Positions 26,172-35,511 of a stretch of 64,000 bases of DNA are shown here, in pieces (positions within the stretch are counted from its first letter, which is position 1; every line of letters starts with the position of its first letter). The stretch comes from Caballeronia udeis. GTDB lineage: Bacteria; Pseudomonadota; Gammaproteobacteria; Burkholderiales; Burkholderiaceae. Under the pieces are notes generated by a model. The model was not told the DNA's origin. It saw only the letters and a program-made list of their open reading frames with translations, and did no database searches. Position numbers and translations under genes: made by a program. The DNA lies in the NCBI RefSeq assembly GCF_001544555.2, contig NZ_FCOK02000005.1, positions 62,001-126,000 on the forward strand, read 5' to 3'.

Positions 26172-26972
26172 ATGCTCGCGCTAAAGCTGACGCTGGTCCC
26201 CCTCTTTCTCCTCGTCGTTTCCATGTCGGGTAAATGGTGGGGTCCCACTATCGCCGGCTGGCTTGCAGGATTGCCCTTTGTTGCCGGGCCTATCCTGTTC
26301 CTGCTGGTCCTGGCTCACGGACCGGTTTTCGGAGCGCATGCGGCGACCTTGTCGCTGTCCGCCATACTCGCCTCCGAAGCATTCAACTTCGCCTATGCAT
26401 GGACCTGCCGGTCGCGGTCCTGGCCCATTGCGCTGACGGCTGGATTGGCAAGCTGGCTTGTAGCGGCAATAGCCCTGGCTTCCATGCCGGCATCGCCAGC
26501 CTGGGCTATGGCAGCCGCACTCATTGCCGTCGCATTTGGACAAACGTTTCTCCCTCGCAGCAATGCCATTGCCCGCGTTGCCCCGCTTAGCCGTAACGAT
26601 CTCACCGGACGCATGATTGCCGGCGCGGCGCTAACCGTCGCGGTCACCACGCTGTCGTCTGCGCTTGGGCCGAAATGGAGCGGTCTTCTTGCAGTGTTCC
26701 CGCTATTGGGGATCGTGCTTTCTGTCTCGTCTCATCGGGCGCATGGCCCTGACTTCGTGGTGTCGCTTTTGCGCGGCATGGTGCTTGGCCGGTTTTCATT
26801 CGCCGCGTTCTGCCTATGCCTTATTTTCACCCTTCCCAGACAAGCGGCTTCGCTTGCGTTCATCGAGGCAGCAATCCTTGCCATGGCAGTCCAATGGACC
26901 ACTAAGCACCTCGCGCATGCGCAACATGCGCGTACGGGCGAGGCGTTGACGGTACCGGCATCGCGAGAGTGA
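26172..26972 (+). CDS. polytopic membrane protein of unknown function
   Basis: A 266-residue, very hydrophobic protein with about eight predicted membrane segments, starting MLALKLTLVPLFLLVVSMSG. A Gly-rich segment, KWWGPTIAGWLAGLPFVAGP, sits between the first two helices, and short charged loops occur (PRSNAIARVAPLSRNDLTGR). No transporter signature is recognised. The ribosome site at ATG 26172 is weak. It stands alone with no operon partner. Confidence 0.65.
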   Translation: MLALKLTLVPLFLLVVSMSGKWWGPTIAGWLAGLPFVAGPILFLLVLAHGPVFGAHAATLSLSAILASEAFNFAYAWTCRSRSWPIALTAGLASWLVAAIALASMPASPAWAMAAALIAVAFGQTFLPRSNAIARVAPLSRNDLTGRMIAGAALTVAVTTLSSALGPKWSGLLAVFPLLGIVLSVSSHRAHGPDFVVSLLRGMVLGRFSFAAFCLCLIFTLPRQAASLAFIEAAILAMAVQWTTKHLAHAQHARTGEALTVPASRE

Positions 26973-27473
26973 TGCCGTGCCTCTCTTCCTGCTCGTCGCA
27001 ACGGGTTTGGATCCCTGAGTCGGCTCGCGCCTTGCTTTCAATCAGCAAGAATCCGGCGTCGCAACCATGAATGTCCCAGAGCAAAAACATGGGTTCGACG
27101 GTCGCTCAGATCGGATTAGCCGGAAATTCGTCGTGCCGGAAGATTCGAAGACGCAAGCCGCGAATGCCATTGCGTGCGGACCGGCGCGGACAGGAAACGC
27201 ACCGGATGTCTCATGGAAAACCCCGGCTCATTCATCGTCCTGGGACATCAGTTTGCGATCACACTGGACGGTATCCTGGATCAGCAGTAGCGTCGCGGCA
27301 AGACGCAAAAGTATCTTGCATGGGACACCGTCAATGCGGCGGCGGGTGCCCTGGCTTGCAGTAGTACCGCCCTTGGCGGCTGCGGAGACGCCTGGTATCC
27401 GCGTGCAAGGGTTCGCCCGGGCGTCCATGGCCGCGGACGCCGGCAACTGGCCTTCTCTGGAGGAGAGTCAATC
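26973..27473. other. intergenic region upstream of alanine dehydrogenase
   Basis: About 500 bases with no convincing gene. Overlapping frames on both strands give arginine-rich, low-complexity proteins without ribosome sites. The end carries the ribosome site GGAGGAGAG (27459-27467) of ald. Confidence 0.4.
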
Positions 27474-28589
27474 ATGCATGTCGGTCTGCCTAAAGAAATC
27501 AAGAACCATGAATATCGGGTCGGGCTGACGCCCGCGGGGGTTCGTGAGCTGGTGTCCCACGGGCACGAAGTTGTCGTCCAGACAGCAGCGGGCGCGGAGA
27601 TCGGTTTATCGGACGATGCCTACAAGGCTGCGGGCGCCACTGTGGTCGACACAGCGCAAGAGGTCTTCGCGGGTGCGGAGATGATCATCAAGGTGAAGGA
27701 GCCCCAACCCGCCGAATGCGCGATGCTGCGCGCGGGGCAAATTCTCTATACGTACCTGCATCTGGCGCCCGACCCGGAGCAGACACGCGCACTAGTCGAC
27801 TCCAAGGCGGTATGCATTGCTTACGAGACCATCACCGGTCCGGGCGGCGGCTTGCCGCTGCTTGCTCCCATGAGCGAAGTCGCTGGCCGCATGTCGATCC
27901 AGGCAGGCGCGGCGCATCTGGAGAAATCGAAGGGAGGGATGGCGTTGCTGCTTGGCGGTGTGCCCGGGGTGGCCCCCGCGCATGTGGTGATCATCGGTGC
28001 CGGCGTGGTCGGGACCAACGCGTTGCAGATTGCGGTGGGCATGGGCGCCCGCGTGACGATAATCGACAAGAACATCGATCGTCTGCGTGCACTGGACCTG
28101 ATCTACGGGAACCGCGTCACCACGCTGTGCTCGAACGCGCAGACGATCGAGGATTCGACGCACGCCGCCGATCTCCTGATCGGTGGCGTGCTTATCCCCG
28201 GCGCCGCCGCGCCGAAGCTCGTGACCCGCGACATGATTTCGCATATGAAGCCGGGCGCGGTTGTTGTCGACGTCGCCATTGATCAGGGCGGTTGCTTCGA
28301 GACGTCCCGGCCCACCACGCATACCGATCCGACTTTCGTCGTAGACAACGTCGTGCATTACTGCGTGGCCAACATGCCGGGCGCGGTGGCGCGAACCTCG
28401 ACCTTCGCTCTCACGAACGCGACGATCGGGCACGCGCTGGCGATTGCGGACAAAGGCTGGCGGCGCGCGTTGTCCCATGATTCACACCTGCGGGCCGGCT
28501 TGAACGTGTGCGAGGGACATGTCACCTACAAGGCCGTTGCGCGCGCCCTTGGTTATACCTACGTGCCGGCAGAAAGCCTGCTCACCTGA
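27474..28589 (+). CDS. ald: alanine dehydrogenase
   Basis: A 371-residue enzyme of normal length for Ald. It interconverts alanine and pyruvate with ammonia and NAD. Family marks are the opening MHVGLPKEIKNHEYRVGLTP, the catalytic Lys/His regions (MIIKVKEPQPAE, YTYLHLAPD), the nucleotide loop VVIIGAGVVGTNALQIAVGM and the C-terminal segment VHYCVANMPGAVARTSTFAL. GGAGGAGAG lies upstream of ATG 27474. It is a single gene ending in a strong terminator. It probably serves alanine catabolism or redox balance. Confidence 0.92.
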   Translation: MHVGLPKEIKNHEYRVGLTPAGVRELVSHGHEVVVQTAAGAEIGLSDDAYKAAGATVVDTAQEVFAGAEMIIKVKEPQPAECAMLRAGQILYTYLHLAPDPEQTRALVDSKAVCIAYETITGPGGGLPLLAPMSEVAGRMSIQAGAAHLEKSKGGMALLLGGVPGVAPAHVVIIGAGVVGTNALQIAVGMGARVTIIDKNIDRLRALDLIYGNRVTTLCSNAQTIEDSTHAADLLIGGVLIPGAAAPKLVTRDMISHMKPGAVVVDVAIDQGGCFETSRPTTHTDPTFVVDNVVHYCVANMPGAVARTSTFALTNATIGHALAIADKGWRRALSHDSHLRAGLNVCEGHVTYKAVARALGYTYVPAESLLT

Positions 28590-28606
28590 TCCTGAGCGGA
28601 AACGAT

Positions 28607-28649
28607 AAAAGCCAATGCCTCGCGTTCAACCGCGAGGCATTGGCTTTTT
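28607..28649. terminator. bidirectional terminator between ald and the secreted glycosidase-like gene
   Basis: A 14-base perfect stem GCCAATGCCTCGCG (28611-28624)/CGCGAGGCATTGGC (28631-28644) has loop TTCAAC, TTTTT on the right and AAAA on the left. It serves both converging genes. Confidence 0.88.
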
Positions 28650-28703
28650 GCTAACGGGCGGCTCTTGCTGGCAGCGGCCCATCAGGCGTGCTTGCAACTT
28701 GCG

Positions 28704-31025
28704 TTACTGACCCGTGTAGCCAACCGGAACCGTAGAGTTGGCCTTGGCAACCGTCGCATTGCTCGAGACGATGTATTGCGGGACTTCGGTCAGCGTCAGC
28801 GTCACTTTGCCGTTGGTATAGGGCAGCGTGCTGACATTGCCGTAACCGTCGATCTCCGTCACGTTGCCCGATGCGCCTGCAGCGTCCACCTGAAGCGAGT
28901 AGGTCGTCGAGTAGGTCTGGCTATACAGTCCGCCCGATGCCGGCCATTGCGCATTGCTGTGCGCCCACAATGCCGTCACAACCTTGCCGTTACCGAGTTG
29001 CTGGAACGCATAGGCAAAGGTCCCGGCGGGCGTACCCGTCACGCGGCCAAGCGTGTTGGTGCCGTCGAGTGCGCGGGTCATCGTGGCGAATGCCAGTGCT
29101 TCGGGCTTCGGTGACAGGTTCGATGCACCGTACGCGCCCTGGGCGTCGTTCAGGTCAAAGAACGTACCGTAGCCGACTTCGCCCGGATAGTCCGAACCAT
29201 AGAACAGCGTGGTCACTTGCGCGCCGCCGCCTAGCATGATGATGTGCGAGCGCACGCCAACAGCCGCTTGAGCAAACAACTGGTTCTGCGACGGTGACGT
29301 AGGTCCGTAGTTGATGCCCGGATCGTAGCTGGTGCCCGCTTCGGTGGCGAACAGTTTCATGTTCGGCTTGCCGGCTTGCATGATGGCGCGCAACTGGGTC
29401 ACCTGGTTGTCGAGCGCGTTGGCCTGGTTAGCCGGGTTCGGATCCGAGTCCTGCAATTCAGGCGGATGCGCCGGATAGGTTCCTGCGTTCCAGTAACCAT
29501 GTGTCGATATCGCGTCGACATAGTTCCACAAACCCATTGCACCATAGGTTTGCAGGTAACCCCCCGTGCAAGCGGTGGGGCAATTGGCCGGGAAGGGGTT
29601 GGTCGGACCCATCACGACGGCGTTCGGATCGGTCGAGTGCAAGCCCTGATAAGCGGCCTTGTACATCGCGACGAAATTCGCGTTGCTGTCCATCCAACCT
29701 GGTTCCCACGTCACCTGGTAGTAGTTGCTCTGCTGGTTCGGATAGTTCGCGGCACGGATCAGACTCGTGTCGGTACCCACGCGGCCCATGTAGTTCTGGA
29801 ACTCGGTCATGTTCGACGGCGCATAGGCCATGTCGTTGAACTGACCCGACTTCGAATCCCATGCCGGCAGTCCGTCAAGACGCACAATGCGCATCTGATC
29901 GGGGTTTTGCTTGTAGAACGGGTCCAGGTCGCTCACGCTCGGCGTATAGGTGTTGGGGCCATTCGGCTCCATGGCAGACACTTCGCGATCGTCAATGGTC
30001 CAGGAAATTCCGAGGTCGTGCAGCGCATTGATGTTGTCGTTGAAACCCTGCATGCCGAAACGGTGCTGGTCCTGATGCGCATACGTGACCGTACCAAGCA
30101 CAGACGCGAGGTTGGGCAACACGCCGAATGTTGCAATGCCCATGGGACGCGTGCCCAGGTTCGGCAACGTGCCGCCGTTGGACTGCAACGTGGCCGTGAT
30201 CGAGCCGTAGCCCGACCATGTCGATTTGCACGACATCGTGGCGGTCTGCGCGCCGGACTTCACGGCGAAGCTGCCCTGCGTCTTGATCGCGCCGTTCGCG
30301 TCGGCAATCGACCAGATGACCGTGTCCGCGTTCGGCGCGTTGGTCGTGACCGCTACGCTGAATGCCGTGTTATTCGGGAAGATCCGCATGCCGTCGGTTG
30401 TCAGTGTATCGGCGCTGATCAACCCATTAGTGCTACCGCCTGCCGTTTGTGTAGGCGAGCCGCATGAAATGGCCGAAGCAGCCGGGGTCGGCGTGGTAGC
30501 CGGCGGCGTGGTTGCGGGCGGCGTGGTAGCTGGCGGAGTCGTCACCGGGGTGGTAGTCGCCGGCGGAGTCGTCACCGGGGTGGTGGTCGCCGGCGGAGTC
30601 GTCACCGGGGTGGTGGTCGCCGGCGGAGTCGTCACCGGGGTGGTGGTCGCTGGCGGAGTCGTCACCGGGGTGGTAGTCGCCGGCGGAGTCGTCACCGGCT
30701 TCGTGGTCGATGCCAGGCTGACCCAGCACGATTTTCCATAGCCGTAAGCCGGATCGGTCTGCGAGACAGCGCCGACATAACAGCCGACCCCGTTCGTGAA
30801 GGTGCGCGGGCTGGTCAACATGGTAGTCGGCGAGTTGGGCGGAACCGAGCCAAACACCACGGAACCCTTGCCGGAAAACGTGCAGTTGTCATTCTCACTC
30901 CCGCAGAACGTGTATTTCACGCCGCTGACAGTGATGGTGCTGCTTTGCGCCTGGGCGTTGCCGGCACCCAGGAAAGCAAGTGTCGTTGCGACCGAAATCG
31001 GAAGTAGTCTTAAATATTTCATCAT
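28704..31025 (-). CDS. secreted glycoside hydrolase-like protein with Thr/Pro repeat linker
   Basis: A 773-residue exported protein. Residues 1-27 form a signal peptide (start MMKYLRLLPISVATTLAFLG; the second Met, 31022, is an alternative start). Residues ~30-105 form a small four-cysteine beta domain (YTFCGSENDNCTFSGKG, GVGCYVGAV, GKSCWVSL), perhaps sugar-binding. Residues ~108-185 are a linker of 10-residue TTTPVTTPPA repeats. A beta domain and a TIM-barrel-like catalytic region follow. Candidate acid/base Glu lies in YYQVTWEPGWMDSN and nucleophile Glu in MKLFATEAGTSYD, as in clan GH-A enzymes such as GH39. A C-terminal beta domain closes it. It probably acts on an extracellular polysaccharide; the substrate is unknown. 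Confidence 0.7.
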   Translation of the reverse strand: MMKYLRLLPISVATTLAFLGAGNAQAQSSTITVSGVKYTFCGSENDNCTFSGKGSVVFGSVPPNSPTTMLTSPRTFTNGVGCYVGAVSQTDPAYGYGKSCWVSLASTTKPVTTPPATTTPVTTPPATTTPVTTPPATTTPVTTPPATTTPVTTPPATTTPVTTPPATTPPATTPPATTPTPAASAISCGSPTQTAGGSTNGLISADTLTTDGMRIFPNNTAFSVAVTTNAPNADTVIWSIADANGAIKTQGSFAVKSGAQTATMSCKSTWSGYGSITATLQSNGGTLPNLGTRPMGIATFGVLPNLASVLGTVTYAHQDQHRFGMQGFNDNINALHDLGISWTIDDREVSAMEPNGPNTYTPSVSDLDPFYKQNPDQMRIVRLDGLPAWDSKSGQFNDMAYAPSNMTEFQNYMGRVGTDTSLIRAANYPNQQSNYYQVTWEPGWMDSNANFVAMYKAAYQGLHSTDPNAVVMGPTNPFPANCPTACTGGYLQTYGAMGLWNYVDAISTHGYWNAGTYPAHPPELQDSDPNPANQANALDNQVTQLRAIMQAGKPNMKLFATEAGTSYDPGINYGPTSPSQNQLFAQAAVGVRSHIIMLGGGAQVTTLFYGSDYPGEVGYGTFFDLNDAQGAYGASNLSPKPEALAFATMTRALDGTNTLGRVTGTPAGTFAYAFQQLGNGKVVTALWAHSNAQWPASGGLYSQTYSTTYSLQVDAAGASGNVTEIDGYGNVSTLPYTNGKVTLTLTEVPQYIVSSNATVAKANSTVPVGYTGQ
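30527..30700. repeat. 30-base tandem repeat coding the Thr/Pro linker
   Basis: About six copies of a 30-base unit (plus-strand core GGAGTCGTCACCGGGGTGGT) encode TTTPVTTPPA on the minus strand. Copies differ at only one or two bases, so copy number probably varies between strains. The repeat keeps frame. Confidence 0.8.
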
Positions 31026-32281
31026 AGTCCCTGTTGTACCGCTACAAGTATTCCCCGAGGATCGACAAGATCGACCGGAGTCGTCCCGCGTTCGCGTTTT
31101 TTGTGGAGCTAAGAGATTTGACCGGGGGGATGGTGCTGATCACTGTCGTGCTGCAAGAACGGCGCCCTTGGACATGTCAATGCCGAACGCGCGCGTGACT
31201 TCGCGGGTTCCCGGTTGGCCAAGACTCTCGTGTCTGGAGAACCGGCTAATTACATGAAATAGCGCTTCATATAGTCTGTCATCCTAATTAATGGCGAATT
31301 TATCCCGCCTGTCTTGATAAGGTCACAAAGACAGGAAACTGGGTTTGCTTCGAGGAATCCGGCCAGGCTACATCGTCCTGCTGTCACATGTCCGGCTGCG
31401 GCTGGACCGCGCGCGTGCTTATCCCCCGCCCGAAGGTTTCATCAACCTCTACGGAACGGACGTCAGCCGCCGCACGCTGCATCTTCAGCAACGCAACAAT
31501 TGTTGGTTTCGCTTAAATCGTTTGCATACCTATTTATAAAATTTGAAATCACGCCCATGTAATCGAAACGAGGTACAGCCCTGATGGATGACGGCAAGCC
31601 TCACCCATCCGTGCTTCGGCTCACCTCTTCCGGTCGCCTTGGCGCCGCGCGCGTGACTACTCGCAGGGCGCAGAAACGCGCGCCCTGGCCGGAGACGTCA
31701 TGCCGTGGAAACAACGGGTTATCCCAGACAACAAGCTGCGTCAATGCTGCACCGCGATATCCGTCCGCGGAGCATTCGCGCAGGTTTCGCGCGTTGAAAG
31801 CAGCGATCAATTCCATATCAGTCAATGCTTCTGAGATGGAAATCCTCTTTCAGCGGCCTGGTATTAGTTACAGTCCGCTTTGGATGGACGAATTATATTC
31901 GCAAAAAAACGTTTCATCCGTGTAACGTTCGCAAAGACTCGGAAATAAGTAATAGTTCCTCACACGTTATGCACTGAACGGCCACTATCCCAGAAGTGGC
32001 GAAAACACAGAATTTTTCTCTCAATTTTGTGCGCGAAAACGAACGAATCATTATTTAACTGATTGGAATCGTATGACGTTACCTTTTGTTAATATTTGGG
32101 GTAAATATAACCGAATCACTTTGCGATATTAATTTTGAAAAGCTGACGTGGCTGAATATTATCGTTATATTAATTAAAGCCTACTAGTTTCTTTCATATT
32201 TAATATGGCTTTCGGAATGACACGAGGTTAACGGCGAAGCATTTTGCTGCGCTGCATAATCTGCTGCCGGCCGGTCAGGTT
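31026..32281. other. long non-coding, partly AT-rich region
   Basis: No gene is supported. 31026-31700 is of mixed composition, with one inverted repeat CCTGTCTT/AAGACAGG (31308-31335). 31900-32270 is strikingly AT-rich for this genome, with many runs of A/T. Small frames (for example 31584-31925 plus) lack ribosome sites and recognisable protein features. It may hold promoters, silencer-bound DNA or a decayed gene. Confidence 0.4.
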
Positions 32282-32884
32282 TTATTTCAAGCGCATCTTC
32301 TGCTGCAGTAATGCTTTTACCTCCGGCCACTCAGAATCAATGATGCTGAACCGCACCGAGTTGCGCTTGCGGCCATCGGGCATGATGCGCTCGTGACGGA
32401 CAATGCCTTCCTGCTTTGCGCCAATCCGCAGGATCGCCGCCCGGGATTTTTCGTTGAACTCGTCTGTGGTGAATTGAACGCGCACGGCGTTCATGGCTTC
32501 GAACGCGTGGGTCAGGAGAAGGTACTTCGCTTCCGTGTTGACACCCGAGCGTTGCACCGAGGCGCTCAGCCAGGAGTGACCAATTTCGAGCTTTCTATTA
32601 ACGCGATCGATCTTCCAGAACCGGGTGCTGCCCACCACCTGTCCGGTCTCGCACTTAACGATGACAAACGGCATCACCGTGCCCGCTTGCCGGCCTGCAA
32701 GCGCAGTGGCAATGTATTGCCCCGCGGTCTCCGGACCGGGAACGACCGTCACCGTCATGGCCCACAATTCACCATCTGACGCGGCGGCCACCAGCGCCTC
32801 CTGATGCGATGACCGCAGAGGACGAAGCTCGATGGTGGGACCGGTCAGCGCAGGTTGGTCATCACGGGAAGCGTCAGGGATCAT
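32282..32884 (-). CDS. GNAT-family acetyltransferase, RimJ/RimL type
   Basis: A 200-residue protein with the GNAT layout of ribosomal-protein-type acetyltransferases: LRPLRSSHQEALVAAASDGE at the N-terminus, IVKCETGQVVGSTRFWKID, ELEIGHSWL-like strand LEIGHSWLSASVQRSGVNTE, and MNAVRVQFTTDEFNEKSRAAILRIGAKQEG, which resembles the acetyl-CoA/acceptor segments. ATG 32884 is preferred over TTG 32893. It transfers acetyl from acetyl-CoA to an unknown amine. Monocistronic. Confidence 0.78.
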   Translation of the reverse strand: MIPDASRDDQPALTGPTIELRPLRSSHQEALVAAASDGELWAMTVTVVPGPETAGQYIATALAGRQAGTVMPFVIVKCETGQVVGSTRFWKIDRVNRKLEIGHSWLSASVQRSGVNTEAKYLLLTHAFEAMNAVRVQFTTDEFNEKSRAAILRIGAKQEGIVRHERIMPDGRKRNSVRFSIIDSEWPEVKALLQQKMRLK

Positions 32885-33006
32885 GGCCGGCAACTTTGTT
32901 TTTTGAAGGCCTCAATCATAAGTTAAACCTGGAGCACGGATTACGGTTTGGGGCAATCGCGGCGACCCAGCGTGCGTTCACCTTGCGTTGCCGATACCCC
33001 TTCAAA

Positions 33007-33876
33007 TCAAGGCCGGTTTTGCGTTTGCTGCATCCAGTCCACAATGCCATTGACTACCTTTTCTTCTATTCCGTAGTAGCCGTGCGGGGTCAGGGAGCCG
33101 CAGTCATCCTGGGTACGTTGCTCGCCACCGCTGACGGTCATGACTGTTGTCGGAGCGCGGCGGATCGATCGCGCGATTGACTGCGCCATGGAAGGCGGTG
33201 CGACCTTGCATCTGTCATCCACGTTTGCGACAACAAGCGAAGGCACGCGGACATCGTCGGGATGTGCATCGAAAACTGTTTCGTGAGAACCACCGAGAAT
33301 GGACACGGACTCGGTCAGTATCAGGCCGGCAAGCTGCGTTCTTCCGGCATGGGATGCAGCGTTCACGGCGGCAATGGAACCTTGGCTGGTACCGAGCACC
33401 CATACAGGGGCATTTGCCTGCCTACGCGCAAACTCAATGATCTTTTTCGTTACCTCTGCGTACGCGGCGCTACTGCGCTGCCCTCGCATGGACTGGTGAT
33501 CCAGCGCATCGACCAGCACGATCCCATAACCCCGGTCACGCCAGAGATCGTCCGAGCGCACGACGAAATTCTTCGCATTCTTGACGCGCCCGCTCTTCTC
33601 TATGTCGATCTCGCCGGTGCCCCCCGGAAACATCACGATGATGCCTTTTGTTTCGCGCCGGGCAGCGGAATACATGACCCGCTGGAAACCTCCGCCTTGC
33701 AAAGGCAGGTCTTCCACCACGCCATCACCGGTCGACGACACCTCCATGGCCTGAGCACTGTCCGGCGAGGAGCGATGCAGCGCCAGTTCATGTGCGAAGA
33801 CGCGGGGGCCGGAAACACAGCACATGGCTGCAAGCGCCATGCGCAATAGAAGGTGATGCGGCCTGGCTTCAAACAT
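33007..33876 (-). CDS. secreted alpha/beta hydrolase
   Basis: A 289-residue protein. The first ~29 residues look like a signal peptide (LLLRMALAAMCCVSGPRVFA). The nucleophile elbow is GTSQGS (VWVLGTSQGSIAAVNAAS), preceded by the strand IIVMFPGGTGEID. The candidate acid is in VVANVDDRCKV, and the catalytic His probably lies in LTPHGYYGIEEKV. The substrate is unknown. It stands alone; an upstream gap of 540 bases separates it from the divergent glycosyltransferase. Confidence 0.68.
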   Translation of the reverse strand: MFEARPHHLLLRMALAAMCCVSGPRVFAHELALHRSSPDSAQAMEVSSTGDGVVEDLPLQGGGFQRVMYSAARRETKGIIVMFPGGTGEIDIEKSGRVKNAKNFVVRSDDLWRDRGYGIVLVDALDHQSMRGQRSSAAYAEVTKKIIEFARRQANAPVWVLGTSQGSIAAVNAASHAGRTQLAGLILTESVSILGGSHETVFDAHPDDVRVPSLVVANVDDRCKVAPPSMAQSIARSIRRAPTTVMTVSGGEQRTQDDCGSLTPHGYYGIEEKVVNGIVDWMQQTQNRP

Positions 33877-34416
33877 TCAACGCTCCTGTCAGGCCAAGAA
33901 GCCCAAGTGATTTTTCCCGGGCTCCGACTTGATCGACCAGGAAAGCGCACAGCGTACAAAGCGCTGGTCGGAATGTAAAATATATTCTATCGGCTACTGC
34001 CATATTGATTGCATATGCCTGTGTGAATCCAGATCCGACGTCGCCTTGCCCGGCCAACCTCACGGTGCCGCAACGACCTTTCCTAGAACACTAAGTTCAA
34101 TTGCTTACAGCCGTGTCCTCGATTGAGCTTCCTCAGGCAGCGGAATTCCGTTCTGACTCCGAATTAATTCACGTGGGCTACCTGCGCTCTTTATGCGTCC
34201 ATTCGATCAGGATGGCGTCAGAATAAACGTCTGAACAATCCGCAAACGTTTGTATTTCTGCCCGTATTCAGTCTGGTCAGGCGTAGTCCGGGTAAGGCTT
34301 TGTAACGTCTACGCGGCCGTCGAGTTTTTTTGAATTCGACTACATTTTTCTCGGATTATTACTATATATTACGACCACTACAGGATGTTTACGCATTGTC
34401 GGGGAGCAGCGAACAG
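33877..34416. promoter_or_regulatory. divergent intergenic region before the glycosyltransferase
   Basis: A 540-base gap with AT-rich sequence just before the glycosyltransferase (34325-34385, including TATATATTACG). It probably carries promoters for both flanking genes. No small gene is convincing. Confidence 0.4.
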
Positions 34417-35511
34417 ATGAAAGCATTACGCATATTGCACAGCGAGTCGTCAGGCGGCTGGGGCGGCCAGGAGCACAGGACGCTCAAGGAAATGATCGTA
34501 TTGCGCGCCCGGGGCCACGCTGTGGAGGTCGTCTGTCCTGTTGGTGCCCGCCTCGGCCTACGTGCGAAAGAGGAAGGTTTCACCGTCCACCACGCGAGGA
34601 TGAAAAGCGGCGCGGACGTATCGTCCATGTTGACCGTCAAGTCGCTGCTGACCCGCCGCAAGTTCGACGTTCTCAACACGCATAGCGGCCATGACAGTAT
34701 TGTTGCGGGAACTGCCGGGCGGCTCGCCGGCACGCCGCTCGTGGTCCGCACGCGCCACCTCGCCCTGCCCATCAGTTCGCTTGCCACCTACACATGGATT
34801 CCGCATCGCGTCATTGCAGTGAGCCGGCATGTGCGCGAGTACCTGATCTCAGCGGGTGTATCGAAGAGCCGCGTTGAAACCATCTATGACGGCATCGTCA
34901 AGCCGCCGGCGCTTTCGCACTCCACGTTGCGTGATGAACTCGGGCTCGGCGCAGACGCGATCATCGCGGGCATGGTCGCCATCGTGCGCGATAAAAAGGG
35001 CCATGAGGATCTGATCGATGCGGTCCGGCCCATGCTCACTGAACGTCCGAACCTGCATGTCGTGATGGCCGGCGACGGGCCCTGGTTCGACAAGATCAAG
35101 AATATTGTCAACGGGTTCGGGATCAGCGATCGGGTCCATCTGCTGGGCTTTCGCACGGACATTCCGAATGTGCTGCGGGGCTGCGATTTCTTCGTGCTGC
35201 CCACGCATCAGGAAGCATTGGGGCAGTCGTATATTGAAGCGATGGCGGCGGGCTTGCCGGTCATCGGCACGAACGTCGATGGCGTGCCGGAACTGATCAC
35301 CCACGGCGTGAACGGCCTGCTTGTGCCGCCCCATGACATCGAGGCGCTGCGAGCGGCCATTGCCCGCCTGATCGACCACCCGAGGCTGCGTGCGCAACTC
35401 GGCGTGGCAGGACGTCTCCTGACCGACGCCAGCTTCACGGTCGACGGCATGGCTGACGAAACCATCGACTTCTACGAGCGCGGCATCAGCGAACGGCGGC
35501 TTCACGCGTGA
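34417..35511 (+). CDS. GT4-family glycosyltransferase
   Basis: A 364-residue two-domain (GT-B) transferase. The N-terminal acceptor domain starts with the glycine-rich loop LHSESSGGWGGQEHRTL. The donor domain carries the retaining GT4 signature, E-x7-E, in HQEALGQSYIEAMAAGLPVI, and VDGVPELITHGVNGLLVPP. ATG 34417 follows GGGGAG; upstream residues are not protein-like. The stop overlaps the start of the deacetylase gene by 4 bases. The pair probably builds or trims a surface glycan such as LPS core or exopolysaccharide; the sugar is unknown. Confidence 0.85.
   Translation: MKALRILHSESSGGWGGQEHRTLKEMIVLRARGHAVEVVCPVGARLGLRAKEEGFTVHHARMKSGADVSSMLTVKSLLTRRKFDVLNTHSGHDSIVAGTAGRLAGTPLVVRTRHLALPISSLATYTWIPHRVIAVSRHVREYLISAGVSKSRVETIYDGIVKPPALSHSTLRDELGLGADAIIAGMVAIVRDKKGHEDLIDAVRPMLTERPNLHVVMAGDGPWFDKIKNIVNGFGISDRVHLLGFRTDIPNVLRGCDFFVLPTHQEALGQSYIEAMAAGLPVIGTNVDGVPELITHGVNGLLVPPHDIEALRAAIARLIDHPRLRAQLGVAGRLLTDASFTVDGMADETIDFYERGISERRLHA

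Noticed and set aside
28611..28644. 14-base palindrome considered as a recombination or attachment site
   Set aside because: The T-run on the right, the A-run on the left and its place between converging genes make a bidirectional terminator the better explanation.
29376..30467. 363-residue plus-strand frame opposite the secreted glycosidase-like gene
   Set aside because: Composition is rich in Arg/Val/His, with no ribosome site or family.
30527..30700. 30-base repeats considered as a CRISPR array
   Set aside because: Units are contiguous with no spacers and keep the reading frame of the Thr/Pro linker.
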